A DNA stretch of 64,000 nt from Alphaproteobacteria bacterium (GTDB taxonomy: Bacteria > Pseudomonadota > Alphaproteobacteria > SMXP01): the NCBI GenBank assembly GCA_028285305.1, contig JANQPV010000064.1, forward strand, positions 1 through 64,000. Reading direction: 5' to 3'. Position numbers and translations under genes: made by a program. The notes beneath the pieces were generated by a model that was not told the DNA's origin, did no database searches, and saw only the letters and a program-made list of their open reading frames with translations. Every line of letters starts with the position of its first letter. The first letter of the stretch is position 1. This document shows, piece by piece, positions 8,422-18,283 of this stretch.

Positions 8422-9407
8422 GATCGATCGGATTTGTGGTCGCCGCCTTGTTGTCAGTGCTCTGCGGATCAGCCGCGGCACATGAAGTGCGGCCGGCGTT
8501 GTTGGAGCTCTCAGAAGTGGCGGACGGCGTTTTTGACGTCACGTGGAAGCAGCCTTTACTCCAAGGGAAACGGCTCAGGCTTGAGCCCACCTTGCCTGAA
8601 CACTGCGAGGTCAGCCAGCCGCCGCGAACCAGCCACACCAGTGCGTTCCTGCTGCAGAGATGGCAAGTGACGTGCAACGCGGACCAATTGGCAGGGTCGC
8701 CCATCACCATCCAAGGCCTTGAACGTACGCTGACGGATGTCTTCTTGCGCCTCAATCTTCAGGACGGAACGACTGTGACGGCGCTGCTTCGGCCCGATTC
8801 CGCGACGTGGTTCTTTTCTACCGACAGTCAAACGGGTGTGGGGGAATATGTCGTGATCGGCATTGAACACATTCTTTTAGGATGGGATCATCTCCTCTTC
8901 GTCTTTATGCTGTTGATCATTGTCCGCGATGGGCTAACGCTACTCAAAACCGTGACGGCCTTTACGCTCGCCCACAGCGTGACGCTCGGTCTGTCCGCCG
9001 TGGGCGGCCTCAGCTTACCTCAAAGTCCAGTGGAGGCGCTTATTGCCCTCAGTATCGTTGTTCTCGCGGCTGAAGCGGCCCGGCCGGATCGCTCCAGCAT
9101 GATTGCACGAGCCCCTTGGTTTGCCGCAATCGCCTTTGGCCTTTTGCACGGGCTCGGATTTGCGGGCGCGCTCTCTGAAATCGGTTTGCCCGAGGGTGCC
9201 CGGCTTTGGGCCCTTCTCCTGTTCAATGTGGGCGTTGAGATCGGTCAGATCGTCTTTCTCGCCGGGTGCTTGGCGGTGTGGTGGGTCATGAATGCCTTTC
9301 TAGCGAGAGGTCTCACACATCAAGCGCGCGCTGCCACGATCTATGTGGGCGGCGGCATAGCGGCCTTTTGGTTCATCGAACGGGCGAGCGGGATCCTGTT
9401 CGCTTAA
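8418..9407 (+). CDS. HupE/UreJ-like membrane protein
   Basis: 329 residues. The GTG start overlaps the isomerase stop by 4 bases, indicating translational coupling. A signal sequence precedes a periplasmic domain of about 120 residues (HEVRPALLELSEV onward). A polytopic membrane domain follows with the family signatures GIEHILLGWDHLLF, FTLAHSVTLGLS and LHGLGFAGAL. HupE/UreJ proteins are associated with nickel (or cobalt) uptake; this two-part architecture (N-terminal soluble domain plus HupE domain) is common outside hydrogenase or urease operons and its substrate is unproven. Intramembrane histidines fit metal transport. The convergent RND gene ends 10 bases further on, with no clear terminator between them. 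Confidence 0.88.
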   Translation: MRSIGFVVAALLSVLCGSAAAHEVRPALLELSEVADGVFDVTWKQPLLQGKRLRLEPTLPEHCEVSQPPRTSHTSAFLLQRWQVTCNADQLAGSPITIQGLERTLTDVFLRLNLQDGTTVTALLRPDSATWFFSTDSQTGVGEYVVIGIEHILLGWDHLLFVFMLLIIVRDGLTLLKTVTAFTLAHSVTLGLSAVGGLSLPQSPVEALIALSIVVLAAEAARPDRSSMIARAPWFAAIAFGLLHGLGFAGALSEIGLPEGARLWALLLFNVGVEIGQIVFLAGCLAVWWVMNAFLARGLTHQARAATIYVGGGIAAFWFIERASGILFA

Positions 9408-9416
9408 ACCGATCCC

Positions 9417-12400
9417 CTATTCCGCCGGAACAGCCGGTCCCCGTGTTTCAGCTTCTTCGTATTGCGACAACCGCCTAGCTATCAGCCCCGGTGACCCGGT
9501 ATTCCTGGCAAGTAGTTTGTAAAACATCGGCACAATGAACAAAGTCATCGCCGTTGCCAAAAGCACGCCGGAAAAGATTGCGATCCCCACAGTGGCGCGG
9601 CTTCCCGAACCTGGCCCGCTTGCCAGGACCAGAGGGAGCGCGCCAATGGAGGTCGATAAGCCGGTCATGACAATCGGTCGAAAGCGAGTCTCCGCTGCTT
9701 CAATAAGTGCCTCTTCGAACGCTCTGCCCTGATCGCGCAATTGGTTGGCGAACTCAACGATAAGAATCCCGTTTTTCGCCGCGATCCCGACGAGAATGAT
9801 CAATCCGATCTGGCTGAACAGATTCAGCGAATTGCCTGAGACATAGAGCCCATAGAGCGCGCCACAAATGGCAATTGGTACCGTCAGTATGATGACAAGA
9901 GGGTGAATAAAGCTCTCGAATTGCGCCGCAAGCACCAAAAAGACGATGAGGAGCGCGAGGGCGAACACGAACATGCTGGACGACCCTTGCTCCACGAAGC
10001 GACGAGAGTTGCCTTTGTAATCAATGCGTGGCTCCGAGTTGAGGTCTTCGGCCACTACTGTCTCAAGGAAATTGAGCGCCTCTCCCATCGAATAGTCCTC
10101 GTTAAGATTGGCGCTTACCGTGATGGACCGTAGTCGATTGAACCGCTGTCGGCTGGCCGTGTCCGCCTTTTCCTGCAAATTCACCAGATTGGACAAAGGG
10201 ATGAGCTTGCCCGTTTGTTCCGATCGCACATAAATATTTGCGAGATCGCTGGGCTCTCGCCGGTTCTCGTCACTGAGCTGCAGAATAACGTCATACTCTT
10301 CGCCGCCTTCGACAAAGGTCGTGACCTGGCGGGAACCCAGCATCGTTTGTAATGTTAAGCCGATGGAGCGGCCTGAGACGCCTAAATCGAATGTCCGGTC
10401 CAAATCCGGGGAGACCAGTATTTGAGGGCGGGTCGGCTTGTAATCGGTTCGCACCCTAATCAATCCGGGATTCTGTTCCGCCTTATCGATCACGACTTGC
10501 GCCCAGTCTTCGAGTTGCTCGTAGTTCGCACCGCTGAGCACGAACTGAACCGGTTGGCCCCAACTGGGGGAAATACCGCTGCCCATAATGGCAAAGGTTT
10601 CGAGTCCCGCAATTTGACCGAGACGGCTGTTCACTTCGCCCATGATCTCTCGGCCTGTTCGTTCTCTGTCATCCCAGTCGGTCAAGACGAAAACGCCGCG
10701 CGCGCTGTTGTAAGCACTGCTGGCGCCGAAGCTGCCGGGAGCGCGGAGGAGCACACGCTGAGCTTCCCCGTTCTCAACGTAGTCCATGAAAACCGATTCG
10801 ATTTCGTCGATATAGGTGATCATTTCATCGTAATTGGTTCCTTCTGCCGCCCGCGCAGAGACAAAGAACTTGCCTCGGTCTTCGGGTGGTTCGAGCTCCT
10901 TAGGCAGGGTTGTCCAAAGCGCAACCACGATACCACTCAGTACAAGGACGAAAACGACGGCGGCTGCCGGAACTTTTAGAGCGGCCTTGAGTAATTGACT
11001 GTAGCCGTCGCGCAGGAAGCCAACGCCTCCCTCAATCCGCTGTTGGAACCGTGTTTCGCTGCGGCGCTGGCGCAGTAACTTCGAGCACATCACGACAGAA
11101 AGGGTGAGGGCCACCAAGCTTGAAATGATGACCGCTGCTGCGACGGTCGCCGCCAGTTCTCCGAAAATACGTCCAACGAATCCCTCTAAGAAGATAAGCG
11201 GTGTAAAGACGGCAACAATGACGATTGTCGTTGCGATGACAGCGAAACCCACTTGCCGGGCGCCGCGATAGGCAGCGAGCAACGGGGGTTCGCCCAAGTC
11301 GATCCGGCGCTGAATGTTTTCAAGGACAACAATGGAATCATCGACCACAAGTCCGATGCAAAGAATGAGCGCAAGGAGCGTGATAAGATTGATGGACATG
11401 CCGAGGGCTGCAAGCACCGAAAATGTCGAGATCAAACAGATCGGTACGACGACCGCCGGGATAACAGAGGCGCGCATGGACCCCAGAAATACGAAGATTA
11501 CGGCGACGACGAGCAGAAGCGCCAGGGTGAGCGTCGTATAGACCTCAGAAATCGCGCGATCCACAAAGACGCTATCGTCGCTAGAGTTGTTGATGCGCGC
11601 GCCCTCGGGAAGGGTCTTATTGATCGCTGCCACTTCCGCGTTGGCGGCGCGCGCCACGTCGATCAAGTTCGCCGTGGACTGCTTGACAATCCCTAAACTG
11701 ACTTGAGGTTCGCCGTTCCCGCGAAACATGGTGCGCCGCTCCGAGGCTTCCAGGCTCACTCGGGCGACTTCTTCCAAGCGGATCAAATGGCCGTCCGGCC
11801 CCTGTCCAACGACAAGCTTGCGGAAATCCTCCTCGGCTCGATAAGAGCGCAGTATTCGAACGGTGAAGTCCTTGGCTTGTGATTCAAGATTTCCTGCGGG
11901 GAGTTCAATATTCTCGTTCTGAAGGGCCTCTTCGATGTCGGTTACGGTGAGACCCCGGGCGGCCAAAGCCACGCGATCGAGCCAAATGCGCATCGCATAG
12001 CGGGATCCGCCGCTCAGCCGCACGCGGGCAACACCGTCGAGGACGGACAATCGATCGACGATATAGCGTTCTGCGTAATCGTTAAGCTCCAGATTTGTCA
12101 GGCGATCCGAATTAAAGTTGAACCACATGATCGGCCGGGCATCGGAGTCTTGTTTGCGAACACGCGGTGGATCGGCTTCATCCGGCAAACGCGCAACGAC
12201 CCGTGAGACCGCGTCGCGAACATCATTGGCCGCATCGTCGATATCACGCGAAATCTTAAACTCTATGGAGATGCGGGAGACGCCGTCTTCAGACGTTGAA
12301 CTGATCTGATCGATCCCTTCTACGCCAGCCAGCTGATCCTCTAGGACCTGCGTGATCCGCGTTTCCACCACGGAGGCCGACGCCCCAACATAGGCTGTCT

Positions 12401-12542
12401 CTATAGAGACCACCGGCACATCCATTTCCGGAAGCTCCCGCAAGGGTAAGCCCAAAAAGGAGATGCCGCCGAACGCTACTAAAATAAGACTCACGACGGT
12501 CGCGAAAACAGGTCTTTTTACGGCGAGGTCGGAAAGAACCAT
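9417..12542 (-). CDS. RND efflux transporter, inner-membrane permease
   Basis: 1041 residues, the usual length for the HAE1/AcrB-like family. It starts with MVLSDLAVKRPVFATVVSLILVAFG (first transmembrane helix), has two large periplasmic loops, and a central helix bundle with VLALILCIGLVVDDSIVVLENI-type sequence, where the DD pair is the proton-relay motif of helix 4. It exports drugs, detergents or similar amphiphiles by proton exchange, in complex with the fusion protein encoded 27 bases upstream and an outer-membrane channel that is not encoded here. No regulator is adjacent. Confidence 0.95.
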   Translation of the reverse strand: MVLSDLAVKRPVFATVVSLILVAFGGISFLGLPLRELPEMDVPVVSIETAYVGASASVVETRITQVLEDQLAGVEGIDQISSTSEDGVSRISIEFKISRDIDDAANDVRDAVSRVVARLPDEADPPRVRKQDSDARPIMWFNFNSDRLTNLELNDYAERYIVDRLSVLDGVARVRLSGGSRYAMRIWLDRVALAARGLTVTDIEEALQNENIELPAGNLESQAKDFTVRILRSYRAEEDFRKLVVGQGPDGHLIRLEEVARVSLEASERRTMFRGNGEPQVSLGIVKQSTANLIDVARAANAEVAAINKTLPEGARINNSSDDSVFVDRAISEVYTTLTLALLLVVAVIFVFLGSMRASVIPAVVVPICLISTFSVLAALGMSINLITLLALILCIGLVVDDSIVVLENIQRRIDLGEPPLLAAYRGARQVGFAVIATTIVIVAVFTPLIFLEGFVGRIFGELAATVAAAVIISSLVALTLSVVMCSKLLRQRRSETRFQQRIEGGVGFLRDGYSQLLKAALKVPAAAVVFVLVLSGIVVALWTTLPKELEPPEDRGKFFVSARAAEGTNYDEMITYIDEIESVFMDYVENGEAQRVLLRAPGSFGASSAYNSARGVFVLTDWDDRERTGREIMGEVNSRLGQIAGLETFAIMGSGISPSWGQPVQFVLSGANYEQLEDWAQVVIDKAEQNPGLIRVRTDYKPTRPQILVSPDLDRTFDLGVSGRSIGLTLQTMLGSRQVTTFVEGGEEYDVILQLSDENRREPSDLANIYVRSEQTGKLIPLSNLVNLQEKADTASRQRFNRLRSITVSANLNEDYSMGEALNFLETVVAEDLNSEPRIDYKGNSRRFVEQGSSSMFVFALALLIVFLVLAAQFESFIHPLVIILTVPIAICGALYGLYVSGNSLNLFSQIGLIILVGIAAKNGILIVEFANQLRDQGRAFEEALIEAAETRFRPIVMTGLSTSIGALPLVLASGPGSGSRATVGIAIFSGVLLATAMTLFIVPMFYKLLARNTGSPGLIARRLSQYEEAETRGPAVPAE

Positions 12543-12569
12543 ATGAGTCTCGTTTCGCTGGTCAGCGCG

Positions 12570-13649
12570 CTATACGCCCGCATCGACGCTTTCGTCTTCG
12601 GCTAAGACAACCGATTTGCCCGGGCGGATCGTGTTCACGCCGCGTGTGACCACCAACTCGCCTTCACTGAGGCCGGACAGCACCTCGACTTCCTCCGCGG
12701 CGCGCCGGCCAACTTGGATTTGGCGAAACTCTGCAGACAGATCTTCGCCCTCTCTTTGCAAGACGTAAACAAAGAAGTCGTTTCCTCTCTGCAGGATGGA
12801 TTTCTCGTTTATGCGCAGACTGAGCCGAGTATCCCCTTTGAGAGTGGACGTCAGCAACATGCCCGGTTTGAGAAGGTTTTCAGTGTTGGCGATTTCCGCG
12901 CGCACCAGGACCGACCGGGTCTCAGGATCAACCCGGGAGTCCACTGCGGTTACGGTCCCGCTGAAATCTTGCGCGGGGTACGCGGCACTCTTGACGTTTA
13001 TCGTCGTCCCCCGTTCGAGGCCCCCCAGATAAGTCTCCGGGACGGTAAAGTCGAACTTGATGACGCTCACATCATCAAGGGTTGTGATCTCATCGCCGGG
13101 GCGAACAAGGGTCCCGGGGCTCACGAGGCGAAGTCCAAGCACACCAGCGAAGGGCGCCGTCACTAAGCGATCGCTCAAGCGAGACTCGATAACCCCTACG
13201 CGGGCTCGCGCCTGCTCCAGATTGGACGTCGCGGTATCCAACTGTGCCTGAGTCGCTGAGCCCCTTTTTGCCAAGTCTTGAATGCGCTCGAATTGCAATT
13301 CGGCTTCTCGTTCCGAAGCCTCGGCCTCTTTCAGTTGAGCGGTTTGCTCACTATCGGCCAATTCAACGAGAATATCTCCTTTGGCGACGGACTGACCGTC
13401 CTCAAATCTCACTTCGTGGACTGTTTCGGTGAGTTTGGCCGTCACGACGATGGACTCGTTCGCGCGCGCGGTTCCGATCACGTCGATTTTGTCAAAGAAC
13501 TCCTGCTGAGTTACCGATTCGGCGAAAACGCGTGTCGGGCTACTCTTCCCGCTGGGACCGCCAGAGCCGCCATTCACATTCGAAATCAGCACCCCGCCCA
13601 CGGCGATCACGACTATTCCAACAATGCCAACAAGAAGTCTGGTCATCAT
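12570..13649 (-). CDS. RND efflux periplasmic adaptor (membrane-fusion protein)
   Basis: 359 residues of the HlyD/AcrA family. An N-terminal membrane anchor (LVGIVGIVVIAVGGVLI) is followed by a lipoyl/biotinyl-like half (VRFEDGQSVAKGDILVEL), a coiled-coil hairpin (QLKEAEASEREAELQFERIQDL through ARARVGVIESRL), the second lipoyl half (APFAGVLGLRLVSPGTLVRPGD) and beta-barrel domains. It links the permease to an outer-membrane channel. First gene of the two-gene pump operon; the promoter should lie in the 450-bp region shared with the divergent peptidase gene. Confidence 0.93.
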   Translation of the reverse strand: MMTRLLVGIVGIVVIAVGGVLISNVNGGSGGPSGKSSPTRVFAESVTQQEFFDKIDVIGTARANESIVVTAKLTETVHEVRFEDGQSVAKGDILVELADSEQTAQLKEAEASEREAELQFERIQDLAKRGSATQAQLDTATSNLEQARARVGVIESRLSDRLVTAPFAGVLGLRLVSPGTLVRPGDEITTLDDVSVIKFDFTVPETYLGGLERGTTINVKSAAYPAQDFSGTVTAVDSRVDPETRSVLVRAEIANTENLLKPGMLLTSTLKGDTRLSLRINEKSILQRGNDFFVYVLQREGEDLSAEFRQIQVGRRAAEEVEVLSGLSEGELVVTRGVNTIRPGKSVVLAEDESVDAGV

Positions 13650-14099
13650 ACCTGCTTCTAAGGTTATATTCTTAAACGACTTTTTGCGTTTGGGCGAGGA
13701 TATTCAGCGTTTCACTCTAAGTCGTTCACCGAGCCGGGGCCGGCCGTATTATTCCGTTCGTTTCGCGTGGGCATATTCCACACTTTGTTTCATTCAGCCA
13801 CACACAATTGAGTTACGGTTCTCGGCCAATACAAGATTAGCACCCCGCCTACCCAATACACATGGCAGTAATTAACATAGCTTCTATGACAGCACGGTAG
13901 AGGCTATGAAGTTTCTCGAAAAACTAAGGAACTCGGGCTTCCTAGTTCGATAGATTCAGCAAAGATGCGGAATGGCTCGCTCGTTCAAAAGACCCTTACA
14001 GATTCGAAAGGAAACGCGCCGTTCGGGCGGTCATATGGCCCTGAGAGGGCTTCGTCCCCCCAAAAAGATAAGGCTTCCCAATCTGATTGAGATTTGATC
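13650..14099. other. Divergent intergenic region, pump and peptidase promoters
   Basis: No gene seen. Two imperfect stem-loops: ATAGCTTCTA/TAGAGGCTAT (13877-13907) and AACTAAGGAA/TTCCTAGTT with one bulge (about 13922-13947). Neither has a T-run. Promoters for both flanking genes are expected here, but I cannot pick convincing -35/-10 pairs. Confidence 0.4.
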
Positions 14100-16040
14100 A
14101 TGACAAAGACAACACTTGGCTATGGGGCTTGGCCGTCGCCCCTCTCTCCCTCCGATCTAGGTGCGGCAATGCTTGGGTTTGGAGGATTGCGCGCCGCAGG
14201 CGAAGCGCTCTACTGGACCGAATACCGCCCGGCCGAAAATGGCCGGAATGTGATCATGCGTATGGTCCCCGGAACGGCGCCTCAAACTCTGACACCGCAG
14301 GGCTTTAACGCGCGCTCCCGCGTGCACGAGTACGGCGGTACCCCGTTCGTGGTCGCCGGCGAGCGCGTCATCTTCAGCAACTTCGCCGATCAGCGGCTCT
14401 ACAGTCAAAAGGGGGACGAGGAGCCGGCGCCTTTGACGACGGAAGACAATCTCAGGTACGCGGACGGCGTATTCGATGCCGGTCGCTCCCGGATTGTGGT
14501 CGTGCAAGAAGACCACCGGCCGGAAACGCTTCGTTCCCATGGAGAGGCGAGAAACGAGATCGCCGCCGTAGACTTGCAAGATGGCGCCTCGACCGTCCTA
14601 TTCAGAGGCAATGATTTTGTCGCCTATCCACGCCTGTCAGTAGACGGACGTAGGCTCGCTTGGATCGGTTGGGATCATCCCAACATGCCTTGGGATACAG
14701 TTTATTTGTACGTGGCCGACGTCGACCAAGCAGGCAACCTGAGCGACATTCAGATCTTGAATGGAGCGGAAACCGAATCCGTTCTGCAACCCTTGTGGGC
14801 ACCCAGCGGCGAGCTATATTTTTCGGCGGATCGTTCTGGGTACTGGTCTTTGTATTGCTGGGACGGTGCGGAGGTGCGCCCGGTGCTCGAGCGCCCAGCG
14901 GACCTCGGCGGCCCCCTTTGGGGTCTCGGGGCCAGTTTCTTCGACATCCTTCCCGATGGGACGATCGTTGCAAGTTATCTCAACAATGCCGCCCACGAAT
15001 TGGCCGTTATCGATGTTCAAGATGGTACGTTTGAGCTCCTTGATGTTGGAGAGGCCGAAGTTTCGGAACCGGTCGTTGTTGGCGAGCGCCTCTTTGGCAT
15101 TGCTGAGTACCCGGGCCGTCCCCACGAATTGGTTGAAATCGACCCCGCGTCCGGCGGCCTCACACCTGTTCGAAGGGCGGGTGAGATGCCGATAGATCCG
15201 TCGTTCGTTTCGATCCCTGAGCGGATGGACTATGAAACTTCGAATGGCGAACGAGCCCATGGTGTCTACTACCCGCCGACCAACCCGGACTGCATCGCAG
15301 ACGGCGATGAAAAGCCGCCTCTCATCGTGATGGCCCATGGGGGACCCACAGGCCACAAATCGGCGACGTTCCAATTGGATATCCAATTCTGGACGACCCG
15401 CGGCTTTGCCGTGTTCAACGTCAATTACCGGGGCAGCACGGGCTTCGGCCGGGCCTACCGTCAGCGCCTCTACAAGGATTGGGGGATCGTGGACGTGGAA
15501 GACGCGGTCAACGGTGCACTCTTTCTCGCGGCACAGGGGTTGGCAGATAGGAGTCGCCTCTTGATCAGAGGCGGAAGCGCCGGAGGATATGTGGTTTTGG
15601 CCACCCTGGCCTTTCATGACACGTTTGCCGCGGGCGCCAATTACTATGGGGTGAGCGATATGGAGGCACTGGCCCAAGATACTCACAAGTTCGAGTCCCG
15701 ATACACAGATCAACTTGTCGGGCCCTATCCTGAGATGAAAGAAGTTTATGTGGCCCGCTCGCCAATCCATCATCTAGGCGGGTTTGACCGTCCCCTGATT
15801 ACATTCCAGGGACTGGAAGACGAAATCGTTCCGCCCAATCAATCCGAAGCCATCTTTACAGCCTTGAAAGAAAAAGGGGTGCCCACAGCGTACCTGACAT
15901 TTGCTGAGGAGCAACACGGCTTTCGCAAGGCAGAAAACCGCGAGCGCGCTCTTGAAGCGGAGCTGGCCTTTTACGGCCGGGTGCTCGGATTTACCCCGGC
16001 CGGTTCGCTTCCTCAAATCCAGATCGAGAATTTGGGGTGA
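14100..16040 (+). CDS. S9 family prolyl-oligopeptidase-like peptidase
   Basis: 646 residues from ATG 14100 (a TTG two codons earlier is also in frame). No signal peptide, so cytoplasmic. An N-terminal beta-propeller (about residues 1-390) precedes an alpha/beta-hydrolase domain with VMAHGGPTGH, the nucleophile in RGGSAGGYV (Ser493), the acid in QGLEDEIVPP and the histidine in EEQHGFRK. The order and spacing match dipeptidyl/acylaminoacyl peptidases (COG1506), which cleave short peptides. Single gene, followed by the P450 60 bases later. Exact specificity is not visible. Confidence 0.9.
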   Translation: MTKTTLGYGAWPSPLSPSDLGAAMLGFGGLRAAGEALYWTEYRPAENGRNVIMRMVPGTAPQTLTPQGFNARSRVHEYGGTPFVVAGERVIFSNFADQRLYSQKGDEEPAPLTTEDNLRYADGVFDAGRSRIVVVQEDHRPETLRSHGEARNEIAAVDLQDGASTVLFRGNDFVAYPRLSVDGRRLAWIGWDHPNMPWDTVYLYVADVDQAGNLSDIQILNGAETESVLQPLWAPSGELYFSADRSGYWSLYCWDGAEVRPVLERPADLGGPLWGLGASFFDILPDGTIVASYLNNAAHELAVIDVQDGTFELLDVGEAEVSEPVVVGERLFGIAEYPGRPHELVEIDPASGGLTPVRRAGEMPIDPSFVSIPERMDYETSNGERAHGVYYPPTNPDCIADGDEKPPLIVMAHGGPTGHKSATFQLDIQFWTTRGFAVFNVNYRGSTGFGRAYRQRLYKDWGIVDVEDAVNGALFLAAQGLADRSRLLIRGGSAGGYVVLATLAFHDTFAAGANYYGVSDMEALAQDTHKFESRYTDQLVGPYPEMKEVYVARSPIHHLGGFDRPLITFQGLEDEIVPPNQSEAIFTALKEKGVPTAYLTFAEEQHGFRKAENRERALEAELAFYGRVLGFTPAGSLPQIQIENLG

Positions 16041-16100
16041 CGGCCTCTCACACAATACGTTAGACTTCAAAAAAAATATAATCGCACCAGGGAGTTCGCC

Positions 16101-17360
16101 ATGAACGTTATGACCAATCCGGCCGATCAGATCGATCAGGTCCCCTTGTCGGAAATCGATGTCAGCGATGCATCGATCTACGAACATGACACCTGGCAGC
16201 CGTGGTTTGCGAGACTTCGCAGGGAAGCACCCGTCCATTTCCAGGAAGACAGCAAGAACGGCTCGTTTTGGTCGGTCACTTCTCACCAACAGATCATGGA
16301 AGTGGACATTGATCATCAGACCTATTCGTCTGCGGAAGGGATCTCTATCGTCGACATCCCGGAAGAGGAGCTCGATGAGCGCGATGCAATTGAGAACTTC
16401 ATTTCCATGGACGAGCCGGACCACGGCAAACAACGCAGGACCGTTTCGCCCGCCGTTGGGCCGCGAAATTTGGAGAATTTGGAACCCCTCATCCGGGAAC
16501 GGGCCGCTGATATTTTGGACCATTTGCCGGTCGGGGAAACCTTTAATTGGGTGGATCACGTGTCCGTCGAACTGACGGCGCGCATGCTCGCCACACTTTT
16601 CGATTTTCCCTATGAAGAGCGCCGTAAACTTATTCATTGGTCGGACATTACAACAGCCGTCGAGGAAACGACAGGTATTGAAACGGACATGGATGCGCGC
16701 CGCGCGGAGCTGATGGAGTGCGCCAACGCGTTCTATCAGTTGTGGGGCGAGCGCGCCGCGGCGGAACCTAAATTCGACCTTATCTCCATGCTTGCGCACG
16801 GTGAAGATACCAAAAACATGCACGAGAATCCGATGCTCTTTTTGGGGAATATCTTGCTCCTCATTGTTGGGGGCAACGATACAACCCGCAACAGTATCAG
16901 TGGCGGCGTGGTTGCGCTCAATGAGTTTCCTGAGGAATATGATAAGCTGCGCGGAGACCCTTCGGTCATTCCCAATATGGTTTCGGAAATGATCCGTTGG
17001 CAGACGCCTGTCATTCATATGCGGCGTACCGCCCTGAGAGATACAGAACTCGGTGGGCAGCAGATCCGCGAGGGAGAAAAGGTGATCATGTGGTACCTTT
17101 CCGGAAACCGGGACGAATCCGTTTTTCCGGATGCGGACCGGCTTATCATCGATCGAACCAACGCCAGGCATCACGTGGCCTTCGGCTTCGGCATTCACCG
17201 GTGCATGGGAAATCGCTTGGCGGAAATGCAGCTGCGCGTTCTTTGGGAAGAAATTATGAAACGCTTCAGGTCGGTTGAAGTCGTGGGAGATGTGGTGCGT
17301 TTGCCTAACAACTTCATCCGGGGGATCGCCGACGTGCCTGTCCAAGTGCATCCGCTTTAA
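16101..17360 (+). CDS. Cytochrome P450, CYP153-like alkane hydroxylase
   Basis: 419 residues; ATG after an AGGGA ribosome site. It shows the I-helix oxygen motif LLIVGGNDTTRNS, the ExxR motif (EMIRW) and the heme loop FGFGIHRCMGNRLAE with the thiolate ligand Cys368. Long stretches (ELTARMLATLFDFPYEER, GGNDTTRNS, MRRTALRDTELGG, GIHRCMGNRLAEMQLR) are what I recall of the CYP153 family, soluble class I enzymes that hydroxylate the terminal carbon of medium-chain n-alkanes. These need a ferredoxin and a ferredoxin reductase, neither of which is adjacent. The epoxide-hydrolase-like gene begins 7 bases downstream, probably in the same transcript. Subfamily and substrate range are inference. Confidence 0.92.
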   Translation: MNVMTNPADQIDQVPLSEIDVSDASIYEHDTWQPWFARLRREAPVHFQEDSKNGSFWSVTSHQQIMEVDIDHQTYSSAEGISIVDIPEEELDERDAIENFISMDEPDHGKQRRTVSPAVGPRNLENLEPLIRERAADILDHLPVGETFNWVDHVSVELTARMLATLFDFPYEERRKLIHWSDITTAVEETTGIETDMDARRAELMECANAFYQLWGERAAAEPKFDLISMLAHGEDTKNMHENPMLFLGNILLLIVGGNDTTRNSISGGVVALNEFPEEYDKLRGDPSVIPNMVSEMIRWQTPVIHMRRTALRDTELGGQQIREGEKVIMWYLSGNRDESVFPDADRLIIDRTNARHHVAFGFGIHRCMGNRLAEMQLRVLWEEIMKRFRSVEVVGDVVRLPNNFIRGIADVPVQVHPL

Positions 17361-17367
17361 GCTGCCG

Positions 17368-18258
17368 ATGTCCAACCAAACCGAAGCCGTGTCGGAAACC
17401 GCCCTTACCGTAGGTGATTTGACTTTCTCTGCGCGGATGGCTGGCCGGGAAGATGCACCGCTCGTGCTATGTCTTCACGGATTTCCTCAAACGTCGTTCG
17501 CGTACAGACACCAACTGCCCGCCTTAGCGGGGGCCGGATTTAGAGCGGTCGCACCCGATCAACGGGGGTATTCGCCGGGAGCCCGGTTTGACTCGGTGGC
17601 GGATTACACTGTCGATCATCTCGTTGGAGACATTGTCGACTTAGCCGATGCGCTTGATGCCCAGACATTTCATCTCGTCGGCCATGATTGGGGCGGAGCC
17701 GTTTCATGGCTGGTTGCCGCGGCTCATCCGGACAGGCTCGTCTCGCTTTCGATTTTGTCCCGTCCGCATCCGTTCGCCTTTGCGAGAGCCATGCGCGAAA
17801 CTGAAACACAGGCCCATCGCTCCCGGCATCACAAAGCCTTTCAAGATCCAAATACAGAAGACTTACTGCTCGAGAATGGGGCGCGACGCCTGCGAGAGGC
17901 GCTGGCGGACCAGCGGGTTCCCCCTGACGCCATTGATGCCTATTTGAACGTGCTCGGAGAAAAATCCGCATTGACCGCGGCCCTCAATTGGTACCGAGCC
18001 GCCCACGGCGACTTGGGTCATGCGTCGGAACGCTTTCGTGACGGATTGGCTCACATTTCAGTGCCCACGCTTTACGTGTGGGGTGACGAGGATGCCACGG
18101 TCAGTCCGGAAGCTGCCAAGTGGACCGCCAGTTATGTGAACGCCCCCTATTCGTTCGTCACGCTGCCGGGTGTTGGCCATTTCTCCACCGATCAAGCGCC
18201 CCAAGACGTTTCGCAGCACTTAATCCGCCATATTTCAGATCATCACGGCACAAATTAA
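17368..18258 (+). CDS. Epoxide-hydrolase-like alpha/beta hydrolase
   Basis: 296 residues from ATG 17368 (longer frames run into the P450 gene). It has the oxyanion motif HGFPQTSFAYRHQ and a nucleophile elbow GHDWGGAVSW where the nucleophile is Asp, as in epoxide hydrolases and haloalkane dehalogenases rather than Ser esterases. The acid lies in WGDEDATVSPE and the base in GVGHFSTDQ. It most likely opens epoxides or acts on related electrophiles; pairing with a P450 makes an epoxide or other oxidised hydrocarbon a plausible substrate. Dehalogenase activity cannot be excluded. Confidence 0.85.
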   Translation: MSNQTEAVSETALTVGDLTFSARMAGREDAPLVLCLHGFPQTSFAYRHQLPALAGAGFRAVAPDQRGYSPGARFDSVADYTVDHLVGDIVDLADALDAQTFHLVGHDWGGAVSWLVAAAHPDRLVSLSILSRPHPFAFARAMRETETQAHRSRHHKAFQDPNTEDLLLENGARRLREALADQRVPPDAIDAYLNVLGEKSALTAALNWYRAAHGDLGHASERFRDGLAHISVPTLYVWGDEDATVSPEAAKWTASYVNAPYSFVTLPGVGHFSTDQAPQDVSQHLIRHISDHHGTN

Positions 18259-18283
18259 AGCTTCTATGAGTCTCAAGTACCGA

